Positions 8,987 to 17,829 are shown, counted from the stretch's first letter. The stretch: DNA of 64,000 bases from CAYWMD01 sp964458575 (GCA_964458575.1 CAYWMD010000030.1:1-64000); one strand, 5' to 3'. Numbers and translations: made by a program. Notes: generated by a model not told the origin, from the sequence alone.

Positions 8987-9046
8987 GAGCCGCACGGCGC
9001 AACGCCGTCCCTACGACGCGGTTCACGAGCAATTCGTAGCGGGCTC
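8987..9046. repeat. Intergenic palindromic element with nested hairpins
   Basis: The outer arms are GAGCC (8987-8991) and GGCTC (9042-9046). Inside are ACGGCG/CGCCGT separated by CAA and CTACGA/TCGTAG. It lies in the divergent gap between the GH172 gene and the pseudopilin gene. The rest of that gap (9047-9239) shows no credible gene. Confidence 0.45.
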
Positions 9047-9239
9047 CGGCACGTTTGGCAAAGGAATTGTTCGTTCCAGGTTTGACCAAAGGCGCGGTCA
9101 GCGGCGTTAGCCGCGGTTATCCCGGCGGCCGCACTCCACGACGCAAGCGCATCAACGCACGACCTGCCCAGCCCGCCAAAGCACCTGTTACAATCCCAGT
9201 TGACGCCATCGCGGAAATGACGGACAAACTAGGCAGACC

Positions 9240-10127
9240 GTGAAAGCCAACACGACCAACCGTTCGCTGACGGAAAAATCCGCCCGGGCGGCTTTCACAT
9301 TGATCGAACTGCTGGTCGTCATCGCCATCATCGGCATTCTGGCCGCGCTGTTGTTACCGGTTCTGGCCAAGGCCAAACAGCGGGCGCACAGCATCGCCTG
9401 CATGAGCAACCATCACCAGTTGACGCTGGCATGGAGGCTCTACAGCGATGACAACAATGAACGGTTGCTTTACGCCAGCCGGCATCCGCTTTACCCGCAG
9501 ATGAACCCTTATTCCTGGATACTCGGCGACCTGGATTTCAATCCCGCGAACCGGTCGAACTGGGATCCCGATGTGGACATCAAGAAAAGTCCGATCTGGA
9601 ATTATTGTGGGAACTCGTTGGGGATCTGGAAATGTCCGGCGGATCGCTCCGCGTTGATCGTGGATGGCGAAAGCCGGCCGCGCGTCCGCAGCATGTCCAT
9701 GAATTTGTGGGTGGGCGGTTTTGCCGGTTACGATGGCGGACTTTCCGGCGGCGACTACTGGACCTATGGCGGCAATCTCTGGCGCGTGTATTTGAAGATG
9801 TCCGAATTCATGAATCCCGGCCCTTCCGGCGTCTGGCTCCTGATGGACATGCGGGAGGACAGCATTGATTGGGGAAACTTCGCCGTGAACATGCGCGGCT
9901 GGCCCGATGCTCCCGAGCAGGCAGGTTTCTACGATTTGCCCGCCAGCTATCACCATCGCGCCGGCGGGCTATCGTTCGTGGACGGGCACGCCGAAATCAA
10001 ACGCTGGCGGGACGACCGGACCATGCCACCGCTCGTCCCCAACGGGTTGATCCCGGACCAGTATTCCTCGCCCAACAACCCGGACATTCTCTGGCTGCAA
10101 CAACGGACCACCAACCGAAAACAATAG
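9240..10127 (+). CDS. Prepilin-type N-terminal methylation-domain protein (type II pseudopilin-like)
   Basis: A 295-residue protein with the prepilin cleavage and methylation signal AFTLIELLVVIAIIGILAAL at about residues 18-38. The cleavage site precedes F19, and E23 is the conserved +5 glutamate. A globular domain with LYSDDNNERL and CPADRS follows, and a late SFVDGHAEIKRW motif is typical of the H-X9-DG type of planctomycete/verrucomicrobial pseudopilins. GTG start at 9240. Such proteins occur in dozens of paralogues per genome. They are probably secreted through a type II or type IV-pilus-like machine; individual roles are unknown. Confidence 0.85.
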   Translation: MKANTTNRSLTEKSARAAFTLIELLVVIAIIGILAALLLPVLAKAKQRAHSIACMSNHHQLTLAWRLYSDDNNERLLYASRHPLYPQMNPYSWILGDLDFNPANRSNWDPDVDIKKSPIWNYCGNSLGIWKCPADRSALIVDGESRPRVRSMSMNLWVGGFAGYDGGLSGGDYWTYGGNLWRVYLKMSEFMNPGPSGVWLLMDMREDSIDWGNFAVNMRGWPDAPEQAGFYDLPASYHHRAGGLSFVDGHAEIKRWRDDRTMPPLVPNGLIPDQYSSPNNPDILWLQQRTTNRKQ

Positions 10128-10194
10128 CCATTCCGGTTCGAATTGCGTTCTTGCGCTTCGGCCCGCCATTCGTAATCTCACCGCGAATTTGAGC

Positions 10195-11370
10195 ATGAAC
10201 TATCACATTTCACAACGCGCCGCTTCGCTCTCCCCTTCGCTCACCCTGGCCATTGACTCGAAGGCCAAACAACTGAAGGCCGAAGGCCAGGACGTCGTCG
10301 GTTTCGGCGCCGGCGAACCGGATTTCGACACGCCCCAACACATCAAGGACGCCTGCGCCCAGGCGCTCGCCGCCGGGTTCACCAAATACACGCCCGCCGC
10401 CGGCATCCCGGAATTGCGCCAGGCCATCGCCGACAAATTCAAACGCGAGAATGGTCTGACCTACAAACCCTCACAGGTCATCGTCTCCTGCGGCGGCAAA
10501 CATTCCTGCTACAATGTCATCCTGGCCACCTGCCAGGAAGGCGACGAGGTCATCATTCCGGCGCCGTATTGGTTAAGCTACCCGGAGATGGTCAAGCTCG
10601 CGGGCGCAAAACCCGTCATCATCGAAACGACGGACAAAACGGAATTCAAGGTCACGCCCGCCCAACTGCGCGCCGCCATCACGCCGCGCACGCGATTGCT
10701 CGTGCTCAACTCGCCGAGCAATCCCACCGGCTCGGTTTACACACCCGCCGAAATCAAAGCCATCGGCGACATCTGCGTCGAGAAGGGCGTGCTCATCATG
10801 AGCGACGAGATTTACGAGCATCTGCTTTACGATGGCGCGGTCCACAAGAGCGTCGCGAGTTTTTCACCGGCGCACTTCGAACACACCATCATCGTGCACG
10901 GCTTCGCCAAGGCGTGGAGCATGACGGGCTGGCGGTTGGGATTTCTCGCCGCGCCCGAACCGATTGCCAAGGCGATTGACGCCGTGCAAAGCCACAGCAC
11001 GAGCAACCCGACCAGCTTCGCGCAAAAAGGCGCCGTGGCTGCGTTGACCGGCCCGCAGGACCACCTACCCAAGTGGCTGGCGGAATTCGCCAAGCGCCGC
11101 ATGTTCGCGTGGCAGAAGTTGAACAGCATCCCCGGCGTCTCGTGCGTGAACGCCAAGGGTGCGTTTTATCTTTTCCCGAACATTGCCAAGACCGGCCTCA
11201 AGTCCACGGAGTTCTGCGCGAAGCTGCTCGAACAGGAAAAAGTCGCCGCCGTGCCCGGCATCGCCTTCGGCGCGGACGACTACATCCGCCTCAGTTACGC
11301 CACCAGCATGGCGAACATCGAGAAGGGCCTCGCCCGGATAGAGAAGTTTTGCCGAAGTTTGGTGAAGTAA
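10195..11370 (+). CDS. aspC: Class I pyridoxal-phosphate aminotransferase (aspartate aminotransferase type)
   Basis: A 391-residue cytoplasmic enzyme of fold type I. The ATG at 10195 is preferred over a TTG two codons upstream. Landmarks are GFGAGEPDFDTP near the N-terminus, NSPSNPTG (substrate and PLP ring binding), the SDEIYEHLLYDG stretch with the PLP-binding Asp and Tyr, and the Schiff-base lysine in GFAKAWSMTGWRLGF (K239). These match the bacterial Ib aspartate aminotransferases, which transfer the amino group of aspartate to 2-oxoglutarate. Specificity for aspartate or prephenate cannot be separated by eye. It follows the pseudopilin gene by 67 nt. Confidence 0.88.
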   Translation: MNYHISQRAASLSPSLTLAIDSKAKQLKAEGQDVVGFGAGEPDFDTPQHIKDACAQALAAGFTKYTPAAGIPELRQAIADKFKRENGLTYKPSQVIVSCGGKHSCYNVILATCQEGDEVIIPAPYWLSYPEMVKLAGAKPVIIETTDKTEFKVTPAQLRAAITPRTRLLVLNSPSNPTGSVYTPAEIKAIGDICVEKGVLIMSDEIYEHLLYDGAVHKSVASFSPAHFEHTIIVHGFAKAWSMTGWRLGFLAAPEPIAKAIDAVQSHSTSNPTSFAQKGAVAALTGPQDHLPKWLAEFAKRRMFAWQKLNSIPGVSCVNAKGAFYLFPNIAKTGLKSTEFCAKLLEQEKVAAVPGIAFGADDYIRLSYATSMANIEKGLARIEKFCRSLVK

Positions 11371-11407
11371 TCGCGCCCGCCGCGTGTGGCCATTCAGCGC
11401 GACCGGT

Positions 11408-12043
11408 TCAAGGCTTGAATCTTAGTCCGGGGCAATAATTCGTGAGTTGTTCGGGCGGTAGAACGTATTCTGGCGGCAGCACGTACTCGGGGGGAAGGAA
11501 GTACTGCATCCCCACTTCTTGCGTCTCCAGCAAGGATGGTTGGGCGCCAATCTGTGGTGATGATCGCCGTTGCAGAAACTCGTATGTCGGCTGCCAGCGA
11601 TGCTCGATAAATGCAACACACCGATCCAGCCATTCATTTTCCCGAACGAGATCGCCTTCAGCAACGCTCGAGCGGCCAAAATCAGCAGAGCGTGCGCGCA
11701 GCAGGGTGTGATCCTTTCCCCGAGCTTCAATTTTTATGATTGTGGTGTGTGCCGAAGGCCCGATGGAACTGATCCCCTCAAAGATGACCAATTCGGTGCG
11801 GTCACCGAGTGACGCAAGTGGTGAGTCGATCCTCGCGGCTATGTAATTATCCCACTGAAATCGCGGCGAATCATTGGTCAGGCATGCCGCCAATTCCCTC
11901 AACCGTTGCACGACTTGGGCTGAAGACTGCGGGACCACTCTTCCGACGCGTGGCTTGGAAACACAGCCATGGAAGCAAAATCCCGCCAGCAAAACCGCCA
12001 TTCTCCATGTCCCGGCCCGTAAATATCTTCTGATCGTCTTCAC
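11408..12043 (-). CDS. Putative lipoprotein with C-terminal PPEYVL repeats
   Basis: The start is placed at the GTG at 12043. This gives a basic N-terminus (KTIRRYLRAGTWR), a hydrophobic core and a lipobox-like FHGC, suggesting a lipid-modified cysteine near residue 27. The mature part (about 185 residues) has no domain I recognise. The C-terminus repeats PPEYVL, encoded by three diverged 18-bp units at 11454-11507. It follows tsaD by 34 nt on the same strand. The start is uncertain because an upstream open frame extends to 12166. Confidence 0.5.
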   Translation of the reverse strand: MKTIRRYLRAGTWRMAVLLAGFCFHGCVSKPRVGRVVPQSSAQVVQRLRELAACLTNDSPRFQWDNYIAARIDSPLASLGDRTELVIFEGISSIGPSAHTTIIKIEARGKDHTLLRARSADFGRSSVAEGDLVRENEWLDRCVAFIEHRWQPTYEFLQRRSSPQIGAQPSLLETQEVGMQYFLPPEYVLPPEYVLPPEQLTNYCPGLRFKP

Positions 12044-12077
12044 GGTTCGCGTTTTGCGACATCCATATGCGTCGAGC

Positions 12078-13166
12078 CTACGCAAGCTGCAACCCCGGCG
12101 CAATCTCAGCGTCGTACTCAACAGCCCTCGTCTCCAACACGAGCTTTCGCTCCGCCAGAACGCCAATCATCGCCGCGTTGTCGGTGCAAAGAGACTTTTC
12201 TGCCAGCCGCAATGTGAAACCTTCGCGCTCACATGCCGATGCCAACGAACTGCGCAACGCGCGGTTGCACGTCACGCCGCCGGAAGCCGTCACGCAGCGC
12301 ACGCCCAACCGCCGCGCGGCACGGATGGTCTTGGTCACGAGCACTTCCACGATCGCCGCCTGCACGCTGGCGCAGAGGTCGCGGACTCTTTGCGTGTCCT
12401 TCAGGAGTTGCGGATTGTCGCGCAAAAAATAGCGCACGGAAGTCTTCAAACCGCTGAAGCTGAAATCGTCGTTGGCGTCGTTCAGCATCGGGCGCGGGAA
12501 GTCGAACGCCTGGGGATTCCCCTGCTCGGCCAGCCGGTCAATTTCCGCCCCGGCGGGATACGCCAGGCCCATCAGCTTGCCCACCTTGTCGAAACATTCG
12601 CCCGCCGCGTCGTCCACCGTCGAACCGAGCACGCGGTGCTTCAACTCGCCTGCGACATGCACCAGCATGGTGTGACCGCCGCTGACAATGAGCGAAACGT
12701 TCGGTTGCAACGCGCCCAAGTCGGCAAAGAACCCGGAGCGTCGAGCGCCGTCTCGGCCAGTACCGGATATCTGATCCGTCGAGCCGGGGCGGCGCTCGGC
12801 GCTCCGAATCCACGGCGAGTAAAGGTGCGCTTCATGATGATGAATCCCCACAAATGGCTTGCTCAGCGCGAACGCCAGCGCCTGCGCGGCCTTGCATCCC
12901 ACCATCAAAGCGCTCGGCAGCCCCGGCCCTTGCGTGGCGGCCACCGCGTCGAGTTGCTCAACTGCCACCGCCGCTTCGCGCAAGGCCGCCTGCGCCACGG
13001 GAATCAAATTCCGCAAATGCTCGCGCGCGGCCAGTTCCGGCACGACACCGCCGTATTCGGCATGAATCCCGACTTGTGAGGAAACGACGTTGGACAGGAC
13101 CTCGCCTCCGCGCACCACCGCGGCGCTCGTTTCATCGCAGGAAGTTTCAAAGGCGAGCAAGGTCAT
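12078..13166 (-). CDS. tsaD: tRNA N6-adenosine threonylcarbamoyltransferase TsaD with a palindromic-element insert
   Basis: A 362-residue protein of the ASKHA fold that transfers the threonylcarbamoyl group to A37 of ANN-decoding tRNAs, together with TsaB and TsaE. The start is the ATG at 13166; the more upstream in-frame TTG lies in a repeat. Signatures: FETSCDETSAA, the metal-binding HHHEAH (H110/H114 region), LIVSGGHT and SGGVTCNRALR near the C-terminus. Residues 121-144, an arginine-rich stretch, interrupt the family alignment between HEAHLYSPW and the LIVSGGHT strand. They are encoded exactly by an inverted-repeat element (12734-12806). The insert is at a surface loop, so the enzyme is probably still active. 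Confidence 0.93.
   Translation of the reverse strand: MTLLAFETSCDETSAAVVRGGEVLSNVVSSQVGIHAEYGGVVPELAAREHLRNLIPVAQAALREAAVAVEQLDAVAATQGPGLPSALMVGCKAAQALAFALSKPFVGIHHHEAHLYSPWIRSAERRPGSTDQISGTGRDGARRSGFFADLGALQPNVSLIVSGGHTMLVHVAGELKHRVLGSTVDDAAGECFDKVGKLMGLAYPAGAEIDRLAEQGNPQAFDFPRPMLNDANDDFSFSGLKTSVRYFLRDNPQLLKDTQRVRDLCASVQAAIVEVLVTKTIRAARRLGVRCVTASGGVTCNRALRSSLASACEREGFTLRLAEKSLCTDNAAMIGVLAERKLVLETRAVEYDAEIAPGLQLA
12734..12806. repeat. Palindromic element inserted in frame inside tsaD
   Basis: The arms are 12734-12757 and 12783-12806 (24 nt), with three mismatches. All three are transitions that become G-U pairs in RNA, so the transcript could form an unbroken 24-bp stem with a 25-nt loop. 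The element is 73 bp, encodes residues 121-144 of TsaD and keeps the frame. No target-site duplication could be defined. Confidence 0.8.
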
Positions 13167-13169
13167 GCC

Positions 13170-13243
13170 GTTGGAGTTCAAGCTTCAGCTTTTCGGTCGC
13201 TGTACCCGGTCACGGAGGAGCAAGCTGAAGCTTGAACTCCAAC
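13170..13243. repeat. Perfect 22-bp inverted repeat filling the ctpA-tsaD gap
   Basis: The arms are 13170-13191 and 13222-13243, perfectly complementary over 22 bp with a 30-nt loop. They begin 4 nt from the tsaD start codon and end 4 nt from the ctpA stop codon, so the element is essentially the whole spacer. In the mRNA it would form a strong stem just upstream of tsaD. Confidence 0.85.
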
Positions 13244-13247
13244 CGAC

Positions 13248-14585
13248 TCACTTCGCCGCCATTCGTTCGGCCCCGCGTTTCGGCGGGTCCGCCTCCGGCG
13301 CGCGGTGGGTGAAAAGGTTGATGCCCTTGAGCAGATCCATGGCGCGATCCAGTTGCGGATCGCGCAGTTTTTCAACCGCTTCCCGGTCCTTTTCGTCGAG
13401 CGACTCCAGGCCGCCGGGGGCGCGCCGGAGTGCCACCGCGCGCTCCTCGTCATCCGTCATGGTGACCTCGATGTTCGGCGTGATGCCGTGCTCGTGAATG
13501 ACCTTGTGGCTGGGCGTGTAATACTTGGCGGTGGTCAGGCGCAACGCCGCCACCCCGTCCGTCGTGCGCGGCAGCGGAATGATGCTTTGCACCGAGCCCT
13601 TGCCAAAGGTCTTCTCGCCCAGCAACACGGCGCGTTTGGTGTCCTGCAAACAGCCCGCCACAATTTCCGCCGCGCTGGCGCTGCCGACGTTCACCAAAAC
13701 CACGATGGGCATGCCCTTCAATTCGTCGCCCCGGCCCCGCGCCGGATATTTCTGGACCGAACTCCGGCCCTCGGTCGAGACCACCAACTGTCCGCGCGGG
13801 AGGAATTTCTCGCACACCTCGACCGCCTGATCCAGCAGGCCGCCGGGATTCCAGCGCAAGTCCAGGATCAGCGCCTGCATGCCCTGCGCCTTGAGCTTCT
13901 TCAACGACGCCTCGAGTTCGTCGCCGGTCTTCTCCCCGAACTGGGTGAGGCGCAGGTAGCCGATTTTGTTGTCGCTCAGGGGAAACTCTTTCTTGCCGTT
14001 GATGTCCTTGACCATGTCCACGTTAATCACGGCGCGGGTCAGCTTAATATCTTTCATCAGGCCCGAGGAAGGCCGGTTGATGGAGATGGTCACGTCCGTG
14101 CCCGGTTCGCCCCGCAGGAGTTTCACGGCTTCGGGGAGATTCATGCGTTCGGTGCTCCGCCCGCCGATTTTGACGATGCGATCGCCGGCCATGACCCCGG
14201 CCCGGCTGGCAGGCGAATCCTCCATGGGAGACACCACCGTCACGTAGTTGTCCTTGACGGCGATGACAATTCCCAATCCGCCAAATTGCCCCTGCGTGTC
14301 GCTCTGCAATTCCTTGTATTGCTCCGGATCGAGGAATTCGCTGTGCGGGTCCAGCTTGTCAATCATCCCCCGCAACGCGTCATAAACCAGGTCCTGATAC
14401 GTCAGATTCTTGCCGTCCACATAATCCTTGCGGACCTTTTCCATGACCAGGGAGAACAACTCCAGGTTTGGGTAGGGCGAATCCTTCTCGGCCGCCTGGG
14501 CGGAACTCAGATACAGCCGCGCGCCCACGGCGAGGTTCACCACCAGCACCACAATCACCAGTCCATAAATCAAGCGTCGTTTCAT
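13248..14585 (-). CDS. ctpA: Carboxyl-terminal processing protease, S41 family
   Basis: A 445-residue envelope protease. It has an N-terminal membrane anchor or signal (residues 5-22), a PDZ domain (about 95-175, with QFGGLGIVI and MAGDRIVKIGG) and a catalytic domain with LRWNPGG and the Ser/Lys dyad. The serine lies in GSASAAEI (S304) and the lysine in KTFGKGSVQ (K329). The 25-residue spacing matches the S372/K397 pair of plant CtpA. The enzyme trims or degrades periplasmic proteins from the C-terminus. ATG start at 14585. It is upstream of tsaD on the same strand. Confidence 0.92.
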   Translation of the reverse strand: MKRRLIYGLVIVVLVVNLAVGARLYLSSAQAAEKDSPYPNLELFSLVMEKVRKDYVDGKNLTYQDLVYDALRGMIDKLDPHSEFLDPEQYKELQSDTQGQFGGLGIVIAVKDNYVTVVSPMEDSPASRAGVMAGDRIVKIGGRSTERMNLPEAVKLLRGEPGTDVTISINRPSSGLMKDIKLTRAVINVDMVKDINGKKEFPLSDNKIGYLRLTQFGEKTGDELEASLKKLKAQGMQALILDLRWNPGGLLDQAVEVCEKFLPRGQLVVSTEGRSSVQKYPARGRGDELKGMPIVVLVNVGSASAAEIVAGCLQDTKRAVLLGEKTFGKGSVQSIIPLPRTTDGVAALRLTTAKYYTPSHKVIHEHGITPNIEVTMTDDEERAVALRRAPGGLESLDEKDREAVEKLRDPQLDRAMDLLKGINLFTHRAPEADPPKRGAERMAAK

Positions 14586-14741
14586 AACTGTCTGTCTGTT
14601 CTGCGGGCTACCATACGGGCGATTTTACGTGAAGGCAAGATGCGCTCCCATTTTGGCCTCATAATGTTGCTCTTTTTCTTAATCTTAATCGCTTTGGCTC
14701 GCGCTTGGGCCAGCAGCTCAAAAGCAAGATTGCGATTCAGA

Positions 14742-15431
14742 TCAACCAGCAGCCGGATGGCGCAGCAGTACCTCAATCAAAGGCAAATCACCCGGCACCG
14801 TCACCTTCGGATTAAAACTGCCACCCGGCACGAGCCTCACCGCTTGCCCGATCAATTCACAAGCCGCCGTGTCGTCGGTGACCAGCAGCTTTTGCCGGCG
14901 CACTTCCGCCAGTGCGCGGCGAATGACGTCCACGCGAAAAGTTTGCGGCGTCTGCACCGACCACAAACGCGATCGGTCCACGGTACGGGCGATGATTTTG
15001 CCATCGGCCGATTCCTTGATGGTGTCCGTGACCCGCTGCGCCGCCACGGCCGCGCCGGTTTCCCGGGCCGCCGAAATGGTGGCCGCGATCAAGGCTTCAC
15101 TCGTGCACGGCCGGGCCGCGTCTTGAATCGCCACGATCTCACTCTGCGCCGATAGCGCCGCCAGGCCGTTCCAAACCGAATCCTGCCGTTCCGCCCCGCC
15201 CGTTACAATACGATGCGGCTTGCGCAGTCCGTATTGGGCCGCAAGTTCGGCAAACGCCGATGGCATTCCCTCGCGGACAACCACAATGATCTCATCAACA
15301 CACCCGGCATCGTTGAAACGCTGCCACGTGTGCGCGATCACCGGCTTGCCCGCGACTTCGAGGAAAAGCTTGTCCACACCCGGCCCCATGCGGGTGCCAC
15401 TGCCGGCGGCGACGAGGATGGCGCTGTTCAT
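14742..15431 (-). CDS. ispD: 2-C-methyl-D-erythritol 4-phosphate cytidylyltransferase IspD
   Basis: A 229-residue enzyme of the MEP isoprenoid pathway that joins MEP and CTP to give CDP-methylerythritol. The nucleotide-binding signature AILVAAGSGTRMG is at the N-terminus, and IQDAARP and VQTPQTFR are further conserved segments. The start is taken at the ATG at 15431; 14 upstream in-frame residues derive from a low-complexity GACTTT-type sequence. It lies between maf and ctpA on the same strand. The 156-nt gap to ctpA has no convincing gene. Confidence 0.9.
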   Translation of the reverse strand: MNSAILVAAGSGTRMGPGVDKLFLEVAGKPVIAHTWQRFNDAGCVDEIIVVVREGMPSAFAELAAQYGLRKPHRIVTGGAERQDSVWNGLAALSAQSEIVAIQDAARPCTSEALIAATISAARETGAAVAAQRVTDTIKESADGKIIARTVDRSRLWSVQTPQTFRVDVIRRALAEVRRQKLLVTDDTAACELIGQAVRLVPGGSFNPKVTVPGDLPLIEVLLRHPAAG

Positions 15432-15525
15432 TTCGGTAAAGTCTAAAGTCTGGGGTTCAAAGTCTAGAGTCAAAAACCCGCGGCAGGGGGTGCCATTTTG
15501 AGCCGTGAGTGAAACGCCCAGGATG

Positions 15526-16104
15526 CTACTGGCCGGCTGCCCAGGCGTTCAACTCATCCTGCAACCGTTCCACCGGCAACCCGACCACATTGCCGTATGA
15601 ACCCGAAATTTCCTCCACGATCAATTCGCCGTGCTCTTGAATGGCATAAGCACCCGCCTTGTCGAGCGGATTGACCTTCGTCAGGTAACTCTGGATTTGC
15701 TCCGGCGCAAGCGCCCGAAAGCGGACGTCGGTACTGACGGCAAACACCCGCTCCCGGTGCGCGCGCAGATGAATCAAGACCACACCCGTGACGACCTGAT
15801 GGACGCGGCCCTGAAGGCGGCCCAACATGCGTTGCGCGTCGCCGAGGTCCGCCGGCTTGCCCAGGATTTCGTCGTGGAGGAAGACCAGCGTGTCTGCGGC
15901 CAGCACGAGGGCGTCAGGACATTTCTTGGCCACGGCGCGCGCCTTCCGATGAGCGTTGAGCTGGCAGAGTTCCAGCGGCGAAAGATGTTCGTGGGCAAAT
16001 TCCCCGGCCTCGCTCGGCACGACCTGAAAATGCAGGCCCAGTTGTCGCAGTAATTCCGCCCGGCGCGGGGAGGCGGACGCAAGGATAAGCGGGGGCAGAT
16101 TCAT
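15526..16104 (-). CDS. maf: Maf-like nucleoside triphosphate pyrophosphatase
   Basis: A 192-residue protein starting at the ATG at 16104, which puts the family motif LILASASPRRAELLRQLGL at the N-terminus as expected. Other conserved parts are LAADTLVFL (catalytic aspartate), ILGKP, VTGV and KAGAYAIQEHG. Maf proteins hydrolyse dTTP/UTP or modified nucleotides to monophosphates and may slow septation. The KAGAYAIQ segment fits the YhdE-type dTTP/UTP branch. The gene begins 14 nt after the stop of the membrane-protein gene at 16118. Confidence 0.9.
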   Translation of the reverse strand: MNLPPLILASASPRRAELLRQLGLHFQVVPSEAGEFAHEHLSPLELCQLNAHRKARAVAKKCPDALVLAADTLVFLHDEILGKPADLGDAQRMLGRLQGRVHQVVTGVVLIHLRAHRERVFAVSTDVRFRALAPEQIQSYLTKVNPLDKAGAYAIQEHGELIVEEISGSYGNVVGLPVERLQDELNAWAAGQ

Positions 16105-16117
16105 GTTGGAAGCTGTT

Positions 16118-17740
16118 TTACTTGAGCGCGGTTTTCCGGACATATACGTCGAAGAAGCTGCTCGAACCGATCTTTTGGTAATGGGCTTCAAAATCCTGTC
16201 GAAAGGCCGGATCAAACAAAGGACGGTTCGGGCGATAAAGATTGAGCATCGCAAAGGGCGGGTTGTTTCTGGGAATCAGCCAGACGTCAAACTTTTCGGC
16301 CCGCAACACGTCCCGGGTCGCCTGTGGTATTGGCACGCCCGCCTTTTCGAATTCCATCAACGCCACCGGCTCGATGAAGTACGGGTGTCCGTTCAGCACG
16401 AGCGGAAGAAAATGGTTCGAAACGAATTCCGTTTCATTTCCGCCGCATCCCATGACGATGCTTCGACCGGGCAGCCTGGTCATGATTGCGCTCAGGTCCG
16501 CGTTGACCGCCCGCGAGAAGGGGTTCTGGAGCCGTATCGCGCCCGCAATCTGCGTCCACTGATACGCACCCAAAATCGCCGCCGTCAGAAAGAACGCCAG
16601 TGCCAGCGGTCGCAGCCATTTGCTCTGGGACCATAAAAGGCCGCGACGCGCTTCGGGCATTGCGCTGACCATCCCGCCGCAACCGTAAAGTACGATCGGG
16701 ATGAGCGGAACGAACTGGGTCGGGTCCGAGCCAGCCTTTGACGCAAAGAGAGATTGCGCGGTCAGGCTGGCGAGGATTCCCAACAGACCGAGCCTCATGC
16801 CCGGCGACTGCGCCCGCCAGTCGCACCTCGAGAAATGCAACACCAACCAAGGGATTGCTATCGGCAGGCAAAGAAAGAGCAACCACTGAGAGCTCCAAAG
16901 AATTTCGTTCGCCCCCAGACCCACCTTCCCCGCAGCCAGCAAAATCCGCAGCCACATCCAAAAGGAAATGTTGGGCAGCAGAAACGGGATGCACGCAGTC
17001 AACATCGCCACCGCGACGGCAAGAACAGCGGGCTGCCATCCTGCCCGATGGAACAAAATCAGGAGCGGAAAAATGAAATGGAAGGCCGCGTTGATCTTGA
17101 GGTTGACCGCCAAACCGCAGGCAATGCCGAGGCCGAGAGACGCACCGACTCCCTTGCGCGAGATGGCCGCCCATAATGCGAACGCCACGCAGAGGCCGAT
17201 CAGCGGGTCAGCCCGGGTCCAAAACGTGTTGGGCACGTTCGCCATGCAAAGCCCGCACATCAGCCCCGTCATGATGACGAGCGGCCGGCCCTTCACACAC
17301 TTGCTCAAGCACAGACCGCCCAGAGCCACCGTGCCCAACGCGGCCAAACCGGCGAGCACCTTGCAGGCGAAAAGTCCCGACGGCAGGAGCCACAGGGCCA
17401 TGGCATACAAACAGTAGGTGCTCGGGCCGTAAAGCATGCTGTATCGGGGAGCGGCTTCCAGATCCTGGTAAACCGGCTGGCCGGACAGCAGCAAGTGGGA
17501 ACAACTCACGATGGCCGGCTCGGCGTGGTCAATATGGGTCGGAGATACCACGTAGTAGATCACCATGCCGACGTAGCCCGCAATCAAGCCGATCGCAAGG
17601 GTCACCCCCGCGAATCTGACCGCACCGTTCCACTTCGCCTGGGGGTCGCCGCCCGGTCCGCCCCAAACCAGTTTCAAAAACCACGTGATCACAAACAGGA
17701 CTGCGCACGTGAAGAACGGGAGATAGTTGTACCGGTTCAC
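16118..17740 (-). CDS. Polytopic membrane protein, GT-C type glycosyltransferase-like
   Basis: A 540-residue protein with roughly ten to twelve hydrophobic segments up to about residue 400, and a soluble C-terminal domain of about 120 residues. The N-terminal extracytoplasmic loop contains IDHAEP and later a TRADP motif, as in GT39/GT87-like lipid-linked sugar transferases with acidic catalytic residues after the first membrane segment. It follows ddhC in the surface-sugar run, which supports a role in assembling or modifying envelope glycans. The start codon is GTG. The exact family is not certain. Confidence 0.65.
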   Translation of the reverse strand: MNRYNYLPFFTCAVLFVITWFLKLVWGGPGGDPQAKWNGAVRFAGVTLAIGLIAGYVGMVIYYVVSPTHIDHAEPAIVSCSHLLLSGQPVYQDLEAAPRYSMLYGPSTYCLYAMALWLLPSGLFACKVLAGLAALGTVALGGLCLSKCVKGRPLVIMTGLMCGLCMANVPNTFWTRADPLIGLCVAFALWAAISRKGVGASLGLGIACGLAVNLKINAAFHFIFPLLILFHRAGWQPAVLAVAVAMLTACIPFLLPNISFWMWLRILLAAGKVGLGANEILWSSQWLLFLCLPIAIPWLVLHFSRCDWRAQSPGMRLGLLGILASLTAQSLFASKAGSDPTQFVPLIPIVLYGCGGMVSAMPEARRGLLWSQSKWLRPLALAFFLTAAILGAYQWTQIAGAIRLQNPFSRAVNADLSAIMTRLPGRSIVMGCGGNETEFVSNHFLPLVLNGHPYFIEPVALMEFEKAGVPIPQATRDVLRAEKFDVWLIPRNNPPFAMLNLYRPNRPLFDPAFRQDFEAHYQKIGSSSFFDVYVRKTALK

Positions 17741-17829
17741 ACGGTCATTCTATGAATTCGACGAATTGGAAAAAAGTCCAGGAAATCGCCCGCCCGCTTC
17801 CCAGCGCTGAATCGCGGCCATGGTCATCA

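Noticed and set aside
9055..9243. 62-codon frame ahead of the pseudopilin gene
   Set aside because: Arginine/proline-rich with no start signal. It runs into the pseudopilin start and has no similarity I recognise.
11874..13079. 401-codon frame opposite tsaD
   Set aside because: Overlaps the confirmed tsaD on the reverse strand and shows no conserved motif.
14582..14776. Small frame between ctpA and ispD
   Set aside because: Overlaps both genes' ends, is lysine/arginine-rich and lacks a Shine-Dalgarno.
15432..15525. GACTTT-type low-complexity sequence before ispD, with a similar stretch near 60310
   Set aside because: Repeated short AGTCT/GACTTT words are visible, but too degenerate to define an element from two sites.
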